From NCBI GenBank assembly GCA_019417325.1, contig DXVO01000034.1:302714-366713 (forward strand): a stretch of 64,000 bases of DNA. Reading direction: 5' to 3'. Below are positions 26,499-36,052 of this stretch, in pieces. Source of the DNA: Parabacteroides sp. (GTDB lineage Bacteria > Bacteroidota > Bacteroidia > Bacteroidales > Tannerellaceae). The position numbers and the translations under genes are program-made. Every line of letters starts with the position of its first letter. Positions within the stretch are counted from its first letter, which is position 1. The notes below the pieces were generated by a model. It saw nothing but the letters and a program-made list of their open reading frames with translations. It searched no databases and was not told the DNA's origin.

Positions 26499-29400
26499 AT
26501 GGGATTATATTGGAGAAATTCGTCGGAAGCATTCGTTTCCGGTTATGTGGACAAGCTGTTGAAAAATAAAAATAAGTTGAGCGAAAAAGGACAGAAACTG
26601 TTCAATGCCCTTATCAGCTCGTTTACAATGAATACCTATGAAGCGGAAAATTACCTGCACGCTTTGATGGATGGCAAGCATATTTGCTATATCTGGGATT
26701 TGTTTAGCAACGACCGGTTGGAAGTATTGCAATATATGTTGGGGGATGAATATGCAGAGAAATATATCGCCTGGTTGCATAAACTGCCCGAAATACCTTA
26801 TACGTATGGTTATTACCGGCGTCCGCTCCGTTCCGTCAATGCCGGATTACATTATATAAAAGCATTGGACAACCTAAAAGATTTTCTTGCCATAGTGGCT
26901 TCCGGACTTCCCCTTGAAGTATTGATGCAGGGAGGACGGACAGTAGAAGAAAGTTCCTTCATAACAGATATAAACTACCACCATCTGATGAGTGTGGAGA
27001 TAGATGCCGGGAATATTGCTATTATAGAAAAGACTAAAGACATTATTTGCAGTGAGAATAATGTAGGACGTATTTCGTATAATCTGCTGCAAGGTATTGT
27101 GATGAGCAATAATCGGGAGTTGTACGAACTGGAAGGCAATCTCCTGCTGGCAGCACGTTTGCAGGAAGGTCTTCGCCAATCTATTGCCGAAACAATGGAC
27201 GGAGGTACGATGGAAGCCTTTATTTATCTGTTCAATATCCTGCGTACAAACGATATGCAACGTTTCTCTTCCATCAAACGCGCCGTAGGAACCTGGACCG
27301 GATTGTTGGATGAAAACCATGTAGACCGTATTAACCAGAAGGTAATGGATTTGATCTATATGCTGCTGACAGACCCTTCCTATGTAGATATTTGCTTGAA
27401 TAGCGACGATAGCATCGAAGTGTATATGGCTCTCTGGGCAAAAGGATACAGGAAGATGGAAGACCTCGCAGCTTGTGCGGAACAAATCATGCAAGCAGGT
27501 ACCAGACATAAAGTACAAGTCCTGTTCTATTATCTTCTTACTACCTTATGTGAATGGATGCAGGAAGACCTTGCCAGACAGGCATTGGATAAATTTTCCG
27601 ACGACCTTTCCATCGTTGCCGCGTTTTTACCCTCTTATCTGCATAGTGTTTCCATTGGCGGTTATTATAGCCGGAAGAAAGAAGACCATTCCTATTTCGA
27701 GTCTTTGGCACAAGCCAGGAACCAGTATCACATACTGAAAGATATGAATGGAAGACTAACGAAGAAACTGACCATTTCTCCTTTTATATTCCCTTGGCAC
27801 AGTACGGAACTGGGGCATGAGGATATTTTGAGAAAGATGGCATCTATCGTTTATGTTATCGGAAGCAATGAATTACTGGATGACCTTTGTTCCTATTATG
27901 AACAGGCAGATAGCGGTATCCGTTCGTTTATTGTAAGCGAATTGCTTAAACAACCTGCTTCGCAGATACAGATAGATACGCTTGTTAAAGCCTTGGGCGA
28001 CCGTGCCGAGACTCCCCGCAAAGCTGCATTCAACATCTTGAAAGATTTAGAGATAGACGATGACCAATATCTGAGGATAGAGGAACTTCTGAAATATAAA
28101 TCCGGCATTCTCCGTCAGCAGGTTATCACTTTGTTGATGAAGCGTGATTCCGAAGCCTTATCCGGTTCGATAGAACGTTTGCTATCTTCGCCTTTGGCGG
28201 ATAAACGGCTGGCAGCCCTCGATATGTTGCTCACATTCCGTAAGAAAAAAGAACATGCGGATCTATACGACTGCTGTATTCCATGGGTTGCTACCATCGA
28301 AAAACCGACTTCCAAAGAACTGTTGCTGATTGAACAGTTTACGGAAACGGCTGGGCAGGGTACTTCCCATACTTATACAAAAGAAAACGGTTTCGGTCTT
28401 TATAATCCGGAAGAAGAGTTCTCATTACCGGCCTTGTCTGTCGATGCTGATTTCGATATGAAAGAAGCATTCTCCCTTTTTCAGGAAGGTTCCATATTAA
28501 AGAAACTGTTAGGTAAAAAGCATGAGGGAGCTTATGAGATTATTAAGAAGTTGAGCGATTTGATAGCCTCGAATGCTAACTATGAATATAAAAGCCGTTA
28601 CGGGGGTGTCTATCTATTGAACGACCATTTTACCGAATTGGAAAATGCGGATCAGATAGAAAATAGACTTGATAAATATCCGCTTGCCGGCCTGTGGAGG
28701 GATTTCTATACGAAAGAAATAGATAGCTTTGGAATACTTCTCCAACTTTCTTTTCTGCTGGATACTAATTGGAGTAACATAGATAATTACGGGTTGATGA
28801 ACCATATGATTGACGGTTTCAGTCCTGTAATCAACTCTTTCTATGGTTTCAACCTCTCCGGATTGAAGAGCCGGATAGAGAAATTGCCCCATATCGGTAC
28901 AGTTAACCTGATTATCAATCTCCTTATCTCAGATAACTGGGATGGCGGATATGCCCTGAAAATGGCGAATAACGTATTGGTTAGTTTCAGCCAGGTATTG
29001 ACGGATAAGAATATGAGCCAACAGTATAAGTATAAGGATTATCGGGATAACTTATATACCTATACGGGATTTGCCTTTCAGGATGAGCGTATATCTGCCT
29101 GGATGTACGAAACATTCAAATGGACAACGGATGAAGAGTTTGTCCGCTACTTTACCATCCGGTACCATTATTACAAACTTGCCCGGTATTTTCAGGAAAA
29201 TGAACCTTGTGCGGATACTAACAGCAATCTCATTATTTATGATTTTGCCAAAATGTATGCGATGGGGTTATTGCCCGAATCCGAAGTTATAAAAGAATTG
29301 ACGGTACGGGTGCATGCGGAAGACTGCCTGCGTCTGGCTTCCTCTTTATTATCCGGCAACCTGACTGTCTGGCAACGGAAACAGTTAAAACCTTATGAAG

Positions 29401-31538
29401 ACTCCGGTATGGAACGGTTTAAGGAGGTTGTGTGGAAAGTTATCGACCGTATTCTGGATATCGAACTGAAGCGGGGAGATACACCTACCGAAGTGTCCCA
29501 CCTCGCCATGAAGCTGGAATATGTGGAAGGCGCTTCCTGGCTGGTCCGTATCCTGCAAGCCTTTGGAAAAGATACGTTCGGGCGTTCCGACTTTTATTAT
29601 AATTCCAGTTATACAAAGAAAGAGGTATTAAGTAAGCTCCTTCGTTGCTGTTACCCGGCAAAAACAGATGATGTAACCGTACTTGCCGGGTTGTTGAAGG
29701 ATTCCGGCATTACGGAAACACGGTTGGTTGAGGCTGCCATGTATGCTCCCCAATGGCTGGAAATGATAGAACAATGTATCCGGTGGAAAGGGCTGACCAG
29801 TGCTGCTTTCTATTTTCATGCCCATATAAACGAATGGTGCGACGATAAGAAGAAAGCAATCGTAGCCCGGTATACTCCCATTGAACCGGAAGATTTACGG
29901 TTGGGTGCTTTCGATATCGACTGGTTCCGTGAGGCCTACAAAGAGATAGGCGAGAAACGTTTTGAAATTGTTTACAACGCGGCCAAATATATTTCGTCCG
30001 GCAACGGACATACCCGTGCCCGCAAATATGCCGATGCTGTAAATGGCAAGATGGTTGCCTCGGAAGTTAAGAAGCAGATAGCGGAAAAACGGAATAAAGA
30101 TTTGTTGATGGCGTATTGCCTGATTCCTCTTGCTAAAAAGGCGACTCCCGATTTGTTGGAACGGTATCAATATCTGCAACAATTCCTGAAAGAGAGCAAG
30201 ACATTCGGTTCGCAACGGCAGGAAAGCGAGAAGAAAGCTGTGGAAATCGGTATGCAGAACCTTGCACGGAATGCGGGCTATAGCGATGTGACCCGTCTGG
30301 TATGGAGTATGGAAACGGAACTTATCAAAGAGATGGAACCTTATTTTACCCCGGTGGAAATAGAAGGCGTACAGGTTTATGTAAGTATCGATGAGGAAGG
30401 TAAATCCGAACTTAAACTTATAAAAGGAACCAAGGAACTGAACAGTGTGCCTGCCAAGTTGAAAAAGAATCCGTATATAGAGGAACTGAAAGATGTCCAT
30501 AAGAAACTCAAGAACCAGTATTCCCGTTCCCGTATCATGCTGGAACAGGCAATGGAAGATGAAACGCCGTTTTATATCAGTGAACTGGAGGTGTTGACAC
30601 GTAATCCGGTTATCTGGCCTTTATTGCGTAACCTGGTGTTTGTTAGCAAAGATGATATCGGTTTTTATCTGGATAATAATCTGGTATCTCCCGATGGGGA
30701 ATGTATTCCGCAGAAACCATCTACGCCGGTTCGTATTGCCCATCCGGTCGATTTGTATAACCGGGGAGTATGGCATCGTTACCAGCAATGTCTTTTCGAG
30801 AAAGAAATCCGCCAGCCTTTTAAACAGGTCTTCCGTGAACTGTATATAAAGACGGATGAGGAACGTCCGATGCTTCATTCCCTTCGTTATGCCGGCAACC
30901 AGATACAGCCGCAGAAAACGGTTGCTCTTTTGAAGAGCCGCCGGTGGGTAGCGAACTATGAGGATGGTTTACAGAAAGTATATTATAAGGAAAATATCGT
31001 GGCAACTATCTATGCTATGGCAGATTGGTTCAGTCCGGCGGATATCGAAGCGCCTTCATTGGAATGGGTGGCTTTCCATAACCGGAAAACTTATGAATCC
31101 ATTGCTATAGAAAAGATACCCGAAGTGATTTTCTCTGAGGTTATGCGTGATGTGGATTTGGTGGTCAGTGTGGCGCATGCGGGTGGAGTAGACCCGGAAG
31201 CCAGCCATTCGACGGTAGAAATGCGACGGGCGATTATCGAATTTACTTTGCCGCTTTTCAAACTTACGAATGTCACGTTGGAAGGAAGCCATGCCTTAAT
31301 AAAAGGTACATTGGGTAATTATACGATTCATCTGGGCAGTGGAGTCATCCATCAACAGGCAGGAGCGGCAATCCATGTATTGCCTGTCCATTCGCAGCAT
31401 CGCGGACGCCTTTTCCTTCCTTTTGTGGATGAAGACCCGAAGACGGCTGAAATTATTTCTAAAATACTGTTCTTTGCTGAGGATAAGAAGATAAAGGACC
31501 CGTTTATTCTGAAACAGATAAAGATAAATTTGCTTTGA
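26499..31538 (+). CDS. Giant DUF4132-family protein with HEAT-like repeats
   Basis: A 1679-residue cytoplasmic protein, with no signal peptide or membrane helix. The start is set at MGLYWRNSSEAF, preceded by an AGGAGA ribosome-binding site at 26485-26490; the frame extends 23 codons upstream but that part overlaps the 139-residue gene. Residues about 490-620 are HEAT-like helical pairs (LVKALGDRAETPRKAAFNILKDL, then LRQQVITLLMKRDSE). The C-terminal 250 residues (SRRWVANYEDGLQKVYYKENIVATIYAMADWF to IHLGSGVIHQQAGAAIHVLPVHSQHRGRLFLPFVDEDP) match the conserved C-terminal block of DUF4132/MolR-like proteins. Function is unknown; E. coli MolR was once linked to molybdate metabolism. No catalytic motif is obvious, so a large scaffold or a novel enzyme are both open. 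Confidence 0.8.
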   Translation: MGLYWRNSSEAFVSGYVDKLLKNKNKLSEKGQKLFNALISSFTMNTYEAENYLHALMDGKHICYIWDLFSNDRLEVLQYMLGDEYAEKYIAWLHKLPEIPYTYGYYRRPLRSVNAGLHYIKALDNLKDFLAIVASGLPLEVLMQGGRTVEESSFITDINYHHLMSVEIDAGNIAIIEKTKDIICSENNVGRISYNLLQGIVMSNNRELYELEGNLLLAARLQEGLRQSIAETMDGGTMEAFIYLFNILRTNDMQRFSSIKRAVGTWTGLLDENHVDRINQKVMDLIYMLLTDPSYVDICLNSDDSIEVYMALWAKGYRKMEDLAACAEQIMQAGTRHKVQVLFYYLLTTLCEWMQEDLARQALDKFSDDLSIVAAFLPSYLHSVSIGGYYSRKKEDHSYFESLAQARNQYHILKDMNGRLTKKLTISPFIFPWHSTELGHEDILRKMASIVYVIGSNELLDDLCSYYEQADSGIRSFIVSELLKQPASQIQIDTLVKALGDRAETPRKAAFNILKDLEIDDDQYLRIEELLKYKSGILRQQVITLLMKRDSEALSGSIERLLSSPLADKRLAALDMLLTFRKKKEHADLYDCCIPWVATIEKPTSKELLLIEQFTETAGQGTSHTYTKENGFGLYNPEEEFSLPALSVDADFDMKEAFSLFQEGSILKKLLGKKHEGAYEIIKKLSDLIASNANYEYKSRYGGVYLLNDHFTELENADQIENRLDKYPLAGLWRDFYTKEIDSFGILLQLSFLLDTNWSNIDNYGLMNHMIDGFSPVINSFYGFNLSGLKSRIEKLPHIGTVNLIINLLISDNWDGGYALKMANNVLVSFSQVLTDKNMSQQYKYKDYRDNLYTYTGFAFQDERISAWMYETFKWTTDEEFVRYFTIRYHYYKLARYFQENEPCADTNSNLIIYDFAKMYAMGLLPESEVIKELTVRVHAEDCLRLASSLLSGNLTVWQRKQLKPYEDSGMERFKEVVWKVIDRILDIELKRGDTPTEVSHLAMKLEYVEGASWLVRILQAFGKDTFGRSDFYYNSSYTKKEVLSKLLRCCYPAKTDDVTVLAGLLKDSGITETRLVEAAMYAPQWLEMIEQCIRWKGLTSAAFYFHAHINEWCDDKKKAIVARYTPIEPEDLRLGAFDIDWFREAYKEIGEKRFEIVYNAAKYISSGNGHTRARKYADAVNGKMVASEVKKQIAEKRNKDLLMAYCLIPLAKKATPDLLERYQYLQQFLKESKTFGSQRQESEKKAVEIGMQNLARNAGYSDVTRLVWSMETELIKEMEPYFTPVEIEGVQVYVSIDEEGKSELKLIKGTKELNSVPAKLKKNPYIEELKDVHKKLKNQYSRSRIMLEQAMEDETPFYISELEVLTRNPVIWPLLRNLVFVSKDDIGFYLDNNLVSPDGECIPQKPSTPVRIAHPVDLYNRGVWHRYQQCLFEKEIRQPFKQVFRELYIKTDEERPMLHSLRYAGNQIQPQKTVALLKSRRWVANYEDGLQKVYYKENIVATIYAMADWFSPADIEAPSLEWVAFHNRKTYESIAIEKIPEVIFSEVMRDVDLVVSVAHAGGVDPEASHSTVEMRRAIIEFTLPLFKLTNVTLEGSHALIKGTLGNYTIHLGSGVIHQQAGAAIHVLPVHSQHRGRLFLPFVDEDPKTAEIISKILFFAEDKKIKDPFILKQIKINLL

Positions 31539-31619
31539 GATGCAATTTTGGCACCTCATATTGGTTATTTAAGTTATTCATTATTTTGTCGTTAAATGTG
31601 TCAAAAGTTTATATTAGGG

Positions 31620-31702
31620 AACGCAGATGACGCAGAACACGCAGATTTACGCAGACAATATTTTTTCAATAAATAATCTGCGTGTTCTGCGTCGTCTGCG
31701 TT
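31620..31702. repeat. Long inverted repeat built from CGCAGA units
   Basis: Arms 31620-31647 and 31675-31702 pair over 28 bp with a single T/G mismatch that is a G-U pair in RNA. Each arm is itself a direct repeat of ACGCAGA-like units (three in each arm, a fourth in the loop). It lies between the convergent DUF4132-type and sulfatase genes, 81 bp after the first and 35 bp after the second. It could serve both as terminator, but no T tract follows, so it may instead be a REP-like mobile repeat. Confidence 0.75.
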
Positions 31703-31737
31703 CAGTAATAGCTTTTTGATACAGCCTCATCTGTTAT

Positions 31738-33183
31738 TTACTTTTCGTTTTTAAGTAATGGCCAGTTAGGATCCGGTCTGTGTTCACGAACCATAATGTT
31801 TTTTAGTTCCGCTACCTTTTCAGGATATTGGTTTAATACATTGTGGCGTTCGGAAGGGTCGGAAGCCAGATTATATAATTCATAATAAGGCTTATCGCCA
31901 CGGATATTCATATGAACCAGTTTCCACGGACCTTGGCGTACAGCCTGGCGGCCGTTCAGTTCCTGAAACTCGAAATACAGGAATTCATGTTCTTTTTGTC
32001 CTTTGCGGTTTTGTAATAAGGGAAGCATGCTCACGCCATCCATTTCTTTTTGCTTGGCTTTCGGGTGGATAATTTCTTCGAAAGTAGGCAATACATCCCA
32101 GAAAGAACACATAAAATCGGTTTCCGTGCTGGGCGCTATATGTCCCGGCCAGGAGATAATCATCGGTACGCGGATACCGCCTTCATATAAATCGCGTTTG
32201 TAACCACGGTAGATACCATTGCTGTTGAAGAAATCAGGGTCGGCGCCACCTTCCTTGTGAGGACCGTTATCACTTGCGAAAATAATAATGGTATTGTCGT
32301 ATAGCCCTTTATCTTTCAGTTTCTGCACAAGCTGTCCCACATATACATCCAAGCGGTATACCATAGCTGCAAAAGTAGCATGGGGATGGAACTGCGAACA
32401 ATAACCGCCTTTACGGAAAGCCGGATTGCCCGGTTCGGTTCCTTTATATGGTTTTTCCGGATACATGCCCCGGAATTTCTTGATGATGCTGTCTTCCGGT
32501 ACGATAAGTTCGGCATGCGGGATAATGGTAGGATACCACATAAAGAAAGGTTCGTCCGCATTCATCGTATCCAGATAATCCAGCGCTTTACCGTGTATGA
32601 GGTCTTGGGAATAGGTTCCTTTACCATATTGCACATTCAGGGTATTGTCTTTTAATTCAATCCGCGTGTCATTATCCCATAAATGGTCGGGATAATAACT
32701 ATGTGCCAGCTTCTGGCAGTTATATCCGTAAAACGTATCGCATCCCTGATTCTTCGGGTCACCGGTAGAACCGATAAATCCCAGTCCCCATTTACCGAAA
32801 GCGGAGGTTTTATATCCGGCATCTTTCATCACATGGAAAATTGTGCGTGCATCGGCAGGCAGGGGGTATTGTCCTTCGGGGGCGAGTTCAAGGTTTCCAC
32901 GGACCGGTGTATGCCCGCTATGGGTACCTGTCAACAGGCAGGAGCGGGAAGGGGCACTGACTGTCGTTCCCGAATAGCACTGGGTAAAACGCATTCCGTT
33001 TTGAGCCAGTTTGTCGATGTTGGGTGTTTCAAACTTTTCCTGTCCGTAGCAACTTAAGTCGCCATATCCCAGGTCATCAGCAAGAATAAAGACGATATTC
33101 GGTTTCTTCTCCTTATTTTTTTCAGCATGGATAAAAGGAGAAACCAACAAAATACCTGTGGTGATGAGTAGTGTTTGTTTCAT
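31738..33183 (-). CDS. Secreted sulfatase (formylglycine-dependent, serine type)
   Basis: A 481-residue alkaline-phosphatase-superfamily sulfatase with a signal peptide (about residues 1-20). The catalytic motif is S76-A-P-S-R80 within TVSAPSRSCLLTG, the serine variant that anaerobic sulfatase-maturating radical SAM enzymes convert to formylglycine. Metal-ligand motifs are also present: ILADDLGYGD at residues 34-43 and IIFASDNGPHKEGG later. It probably removes sulfate from a sulfated glycan, mucin or glycosaminoglycan in the periplasm. No maturase gene is in the window; the radical SAM gene at 10.2 kb lacks the extra cysteine-rich domain expected for one. It is transcribed alone from a promoter divergent to mutS. 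Confidence 0.92.
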   Translation of the reverse strand: MKQTLLITTGILLVSPFIHAEKNKEKKPNIVFILADDLGYGDLSCYGQEKFETPNIDKLAQNGMRFTQCYSGTTVSAPSRSCLLTGTHSGHTPVRGNLELAPEGQYPLPADARTIFHVMKDAGYKTSAFGKWGLGFIGSTGDPKNQGCDTFYGYNCQKLAHSYYPDHLWDNDTRIELKDNTLNVQYGKGTYSQDLIHGKALDYLDTMNADEPFFMWYPTIIPHAELIVPEDSIIKKFRGMYPEKPYKGTEPGNPAFRKGGYCSQFHPHATFAAMVYRLDVYVGQLVQKLKDKGLYDNTIIIFASDNGPHKEGGADPDFFNSNGIYRGYKRDLYEGGIRVPMIISWPGHIAPSTETDFMCSFWDVLPTFEEIIHPKAKQKEMDGVSMLPLLQNRKGQKEHEFLYFEFQELNGRQAVRQGPWKLVHMNIRGDKPYYELYNLASDPSERHNVLNQYPEKVAELKNIMVREHRPDPNWPLLKNEK

Positions 33184-33211
33184 GATAGACGTTTTTTTGT
33201 TAGAATATTGA

Positions 33212-33219
33212 CAAAGTTA
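33212..33219 (-). promoter_or_regulatory. Putative -7 box for the sulfatase gene
   Basis: TAACTTTG on the minus strand matches TAnnTTTG, 28 bp upstream of the sulfatase start and 40 bp from the divergent mutS -7 box. Confidence 0.5.
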
Positions 33220-33259
33220 TATTTTTTGTGTTGAATTTCTGCTAAACCTTCTCTTTTTG

Positions 33260-33267
33260 TACCTTTG
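33260..33267 (+). promoter_or_regulatory. Putative -7 box for mutS
   Basis: TACCTTTG matches TAnnTTTG, 30 bp upstream of the GTG start of mutS. Transcription would begin near 33274, before the GTG. Confidence 0.5.
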
Positions 33268-33297
33268 TACGGTTACAAATAAAAAAAACAGATTACC

Positions 33298-35934
33298 GTG
33301 GCGAAAGTAGTGGAAACCCCTTTGATGAAACAGTATTTCGATATTAAAGCGAAACATCCTGATGCTATTCTCTTATTCCGTGTTGGCGACTTTTACGAAA
33401 TGTATGGCGAAGATGCCGTTACCGGAGCGGAAATTTTAGGTATTGTCCAGACCAAAAAGGCAAATGGCAGCGGTTCGTTTATCGAAATGGCAGGATTTCC
33501 CCATCATGCCTTGGACAGCTATCTGCCCAAACTGGTACGTGCCGGAAAACGTGTGGCTATCTGCGACCAGTTGGAAGATCCGAAGCTGACCAAGAAGCTG
33601 GTAAAACGTGGTATTACCGAGTTGGTTACCCCCGGTGTTTCCATCAACGATAATATACTGAACCATAAAGAAAATAATTTCCTTTCCGCCATCCATTTCA
33701 ATAAAGATACCTGTGGTATTTCCTTTCTGGATATTTCGACCGGCGAATTCCTTACGGCGGAAGGGACAATCGATTATATAGACAAATTGTTGAATAACTT
33801 TTCCCCGAAAGAAGTTTTGGTAGAGCGGAACAACCGTAAGCGTTTTGAAGAGGCTTTCGGTCCGCGTTTCTTCGTCTTCGAGCTGGAGGACTGGATATTT
33901 ACTCCCGAATCGGCAAACGACCGCTTGCTGAAACATTTTGAAACAAAGAACCTGAAAGGTTTCGGTGTGCAGCATTTGAAACTGGGTATCATTGCTTCCG
34001 GCGCCATCCTGCATTATCTGGACCAGACCCAGCATACACATATTTCCCATATTACTTCGCTTTCCCGTATCGAAGAAGACCGTTATGTGCGCCTGGATAA
34101 GTTTACCGTGCGCAGTCTCGAACTGGTGGGGACGATGAATGAAGAAGGTTGCAGTTTGCTGGATGTATTGGATAAGACCGTATCTCCGATGGGTTCGCGT
34201 ATGCTTCGCCGCTGGGTACTGTTTCCCCTGAAAGATGTAAAGCCTATACAGGAAAGGCAGGATGTGGTGGAACATTTCTTCCGTCATCCCGAATTGAAGG
34301 ATTTGCTGGACATGCAACTGGAACAGATAGGGGATTTGGAGCGTATCATATCCAAGGTTGCCGTTGGGCGTGTATCTCCCCGTGAAGTCGTACAACTTAA
34401 AGTAGCCCTCCGTGCCATCGAACCGATAAAGGAAGCCTGTATGGCAAGCGACGAACCGAGCCTTTGCCGTATCGGCGAACAGTTGAATGCCTGTGCATTG
34501 ATTCGCGACCGGATAGAAAAAGAGATCAACAACGATCCTCCTTCTCTATTGAATAAAGGCGGCGTAATAGCTCCCGGGGTGAATGAAGAATTGGATGATT
34601 TGCGTGCCATTGCCTACTCCGGTAAAGATTATTTGTTGAAAGTACAGCAGCGCGAAATAGAACTGACAGGTATTTCCAGCTTGAAAATAGGTTTTAATAA
34701 TGTGTTCGGTTATTATATCGAAGTACGGAATACATATAAGGATAAAGTGCCTGCCGAATGGATCCGGAAACAAACGCTGGTAAATGCCGAACGCTATATC
34801 ACCGAAGAACTGAAAGAGTATGAGGAAAAGATATTAGGGGCGGAAGAGAAAATCCTTTCCCTGGAAACCCGTTTGTTTAATGAACTGGTTCTTTGCCTCT
34901 CCGAATATATACCGCCGATTCAGGTAAATGCAAACTTGATAGGACGCCTGGACTGCCTGCTTTCTTTTGCGAAAGTAGCCGAATGTAACCGTTATATACG
35001 TCCGGAAGTAAATGATTCGGAAATAATCGATATTAAATCAGGACGGCATCCGGTAATTGAAAAGCAGTTGCCGCTGGGAGAACCCTATATTGCCAACGAT
35101 GTGTATCTGGATGATGAAAAGCAGCAGATTATTATCATTACCGGTCCGAATATGGCGGGTAAGTCTGCTTTGCTCCGGCAAACGGCACTTATTACATTGA
35201 TGTCGCAGATTGGCTGTTTCGTACCTGCCGAAAGTGCGCGTATCGGAATCGTGGACAAGATATTCACCCGTGTGGGAGCTTCCGATAATATCTCGGTGGG
35301 CGAATCTACGTTTATGGTGGAGATGAATGAGGCTTCCGATATCCTGAATAATATGTCTTCCCGCAGTTTGGTTCTTTTTGATGAGTTGGGACGGGGTACC
35401 AGTACGTACGACGGTATTTCGATTGCCTGGGCAATTGTGGAATATATCCATGAACATCCGAATGCACGGGCTAAAACGCTTTTTGCCACCCATTACCATG
35501 AACTGAATGAGATGGAGCGTTCTTTCAAGCGGATTAAGAATTATAACGTATCGGTAAAAGAAGTAAACAATAAGGTAATCTTCCTGCGTAAACTGGTCCC
35601 GGGCGGCAGCGAGCATAGCTTCGGTATCCATGTGGCTAAGATGGCGGGTATGCCGAAAAGCATTGTAAAACGTTCCAACGAAATCCTGAAACAACTGGAA
35701 ACGGAGAACCGGCAGGAGGGAATCTCTTCCAAAGAAACCAAGGGTATCAAGAGCAAACCGGTCAAAGGCATTGCCTCGGCAGCCGAAGGATACCAGCTTA
35801 GCTTCTTCCAGTTGGACGACCCTATTCTAAGCCAGGTACGTGATGAGATTAAAAATACGGATGTGAATAACCTGACTCCGTTGGAAGCGCTGAATAAGCT
35901 GAGCGAGATAAAGAAGATTATCACTGGAAAATAG
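33298..35934 (+). CDS. mutS: DNA mismatch repair ATPase MutS
   Basis: An 878-residue mismatch sensor. The N-terminal mismatch-binding domain has the diagnostic FRVGDFYEMYGEDA (the Phe-x-Glu wedge). The C-terminal ABC-type ATPase carries Walker A (GPNMAGKS at residues 616-623) and Walker B/signature segments (LVLFDELGRGTSTYDG, then FATHYHEL). The start is a GTG, chosen because the conserved MAKVVETPLMKQYF begins there and a -7 box lies 30 bp before; the next ATG is 8 codons in and would lose little. The C-terminal tail (YQLSFFQLDDPILSQVRDEI) resembles the dimer/clamp-interacting region. It is monocistronic. Confidence 0.98.
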   Translation: MAKVVETPLMKQYFDIKAKHPDAILLFRVGDFYEMYGEDAVTGAEILGIVQTKKANGSGSFIEMAGFPHHALDSYLPKLVRAGKRVAICDQLEDPKLTKKLVKRGITELVTPGVSINDNILNHKENNFLSAIHFNKDTCGISFLDISTGEFLTAEGTIDYIDKLLNNFSPKEVLVERNNRKRFEEAFGPRFFVFELEDWIFTPESANDRLLKHFETKNLKGFGVQHLKLGIIASGAILHYLDQTQHTHISHITSLSRIEEDRYVRLDKFTVRSLELVGTMNEEGCSLLDVLDKTVSPMGSRMLRRWVLFPLKDVKPIQERQDVVEHFFRHPELKDLLDMQLEQIGDLERIISKVAVGRVSPREVVQLKVALRAIEPIKEACMASDEPSLCRIGEQLNACALIRDRIEKEINNDPPSLLNKGGVIAPGVNEELDDLRAIAYSGKDYLLKVQQREIELTGISSLKIGFNNVFGYYIEVRNTYKDKVPAEWIRKQTLVNAERYITEELKEYEEKILGAEEKILSLETRLFNELVLCLSEYIPPIQVNANLIGRLDCLLSFAKVAECNRYIRPEVNDSEIIDIKSGRHPVIEKQLPLGEPYIANDVYLDDEKQQIIIITGPNMAGKSALLRQTALITLMSQIGCFVPAESARIGIVDKIFTRVGASDNISVGESTFMVEMNEASDILNNMSSRSLVLFDELGRGTSTYDGISIAWAIVEYIHEHPNARAKTLFATHYHELNEMERSFKRIKNYNVSVKEVNNKVIFLRKLVPGGSEHSFGIHVAKMAGMPKSIVKRSNEILKQLETENRQEGISSKETKGIKSKPVKGIASAAEGYQLSFFQLDDPILSQVRDEIKNTDVNNLTPLEALNKLSEIKKIITGK

Positions 35935-35954
35935 TAAAGATATGTTGTAAATGG

Positions 35955-36004
35955 AAGGAGTCAAGATTACCATCAATTAAAACCGACGGTAATCGTGACT
36001 CCTT
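35955..36004. terminator. Terminator between convergent mutS and rhamnosidase genes
   Basis: Arms 35955-35971 and 35988-36004 pair over 17 bp with one mismatch (AAGGAGTCA core) around a 16-base loop and are followed by TTCTATTTT on the plus strand, 20 bp after the mutS stop. Confidence 0.75.
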
Positions 36005-36052
36005 CTATTTTAGCAAACCTGAATAAATGGTATATCCAGTAAAAAGCTATTT

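Noticed and set aside
31620..31702. The CGCAGA inverted repeat as a plain Rho-independent terminator
   Set aside because: It lacks a T tract on either side and its arms are internally repeated, which suggests a dispersed repeat element; terminator function remains possible as a side effect.
33436..34395. A 319-codon open frame on the minus strand inside mutS
   Set aside because: It is the antisense shadow of a strongly conserved gene, has no recognisable motif, and its composition follows the mutS codon pattern.
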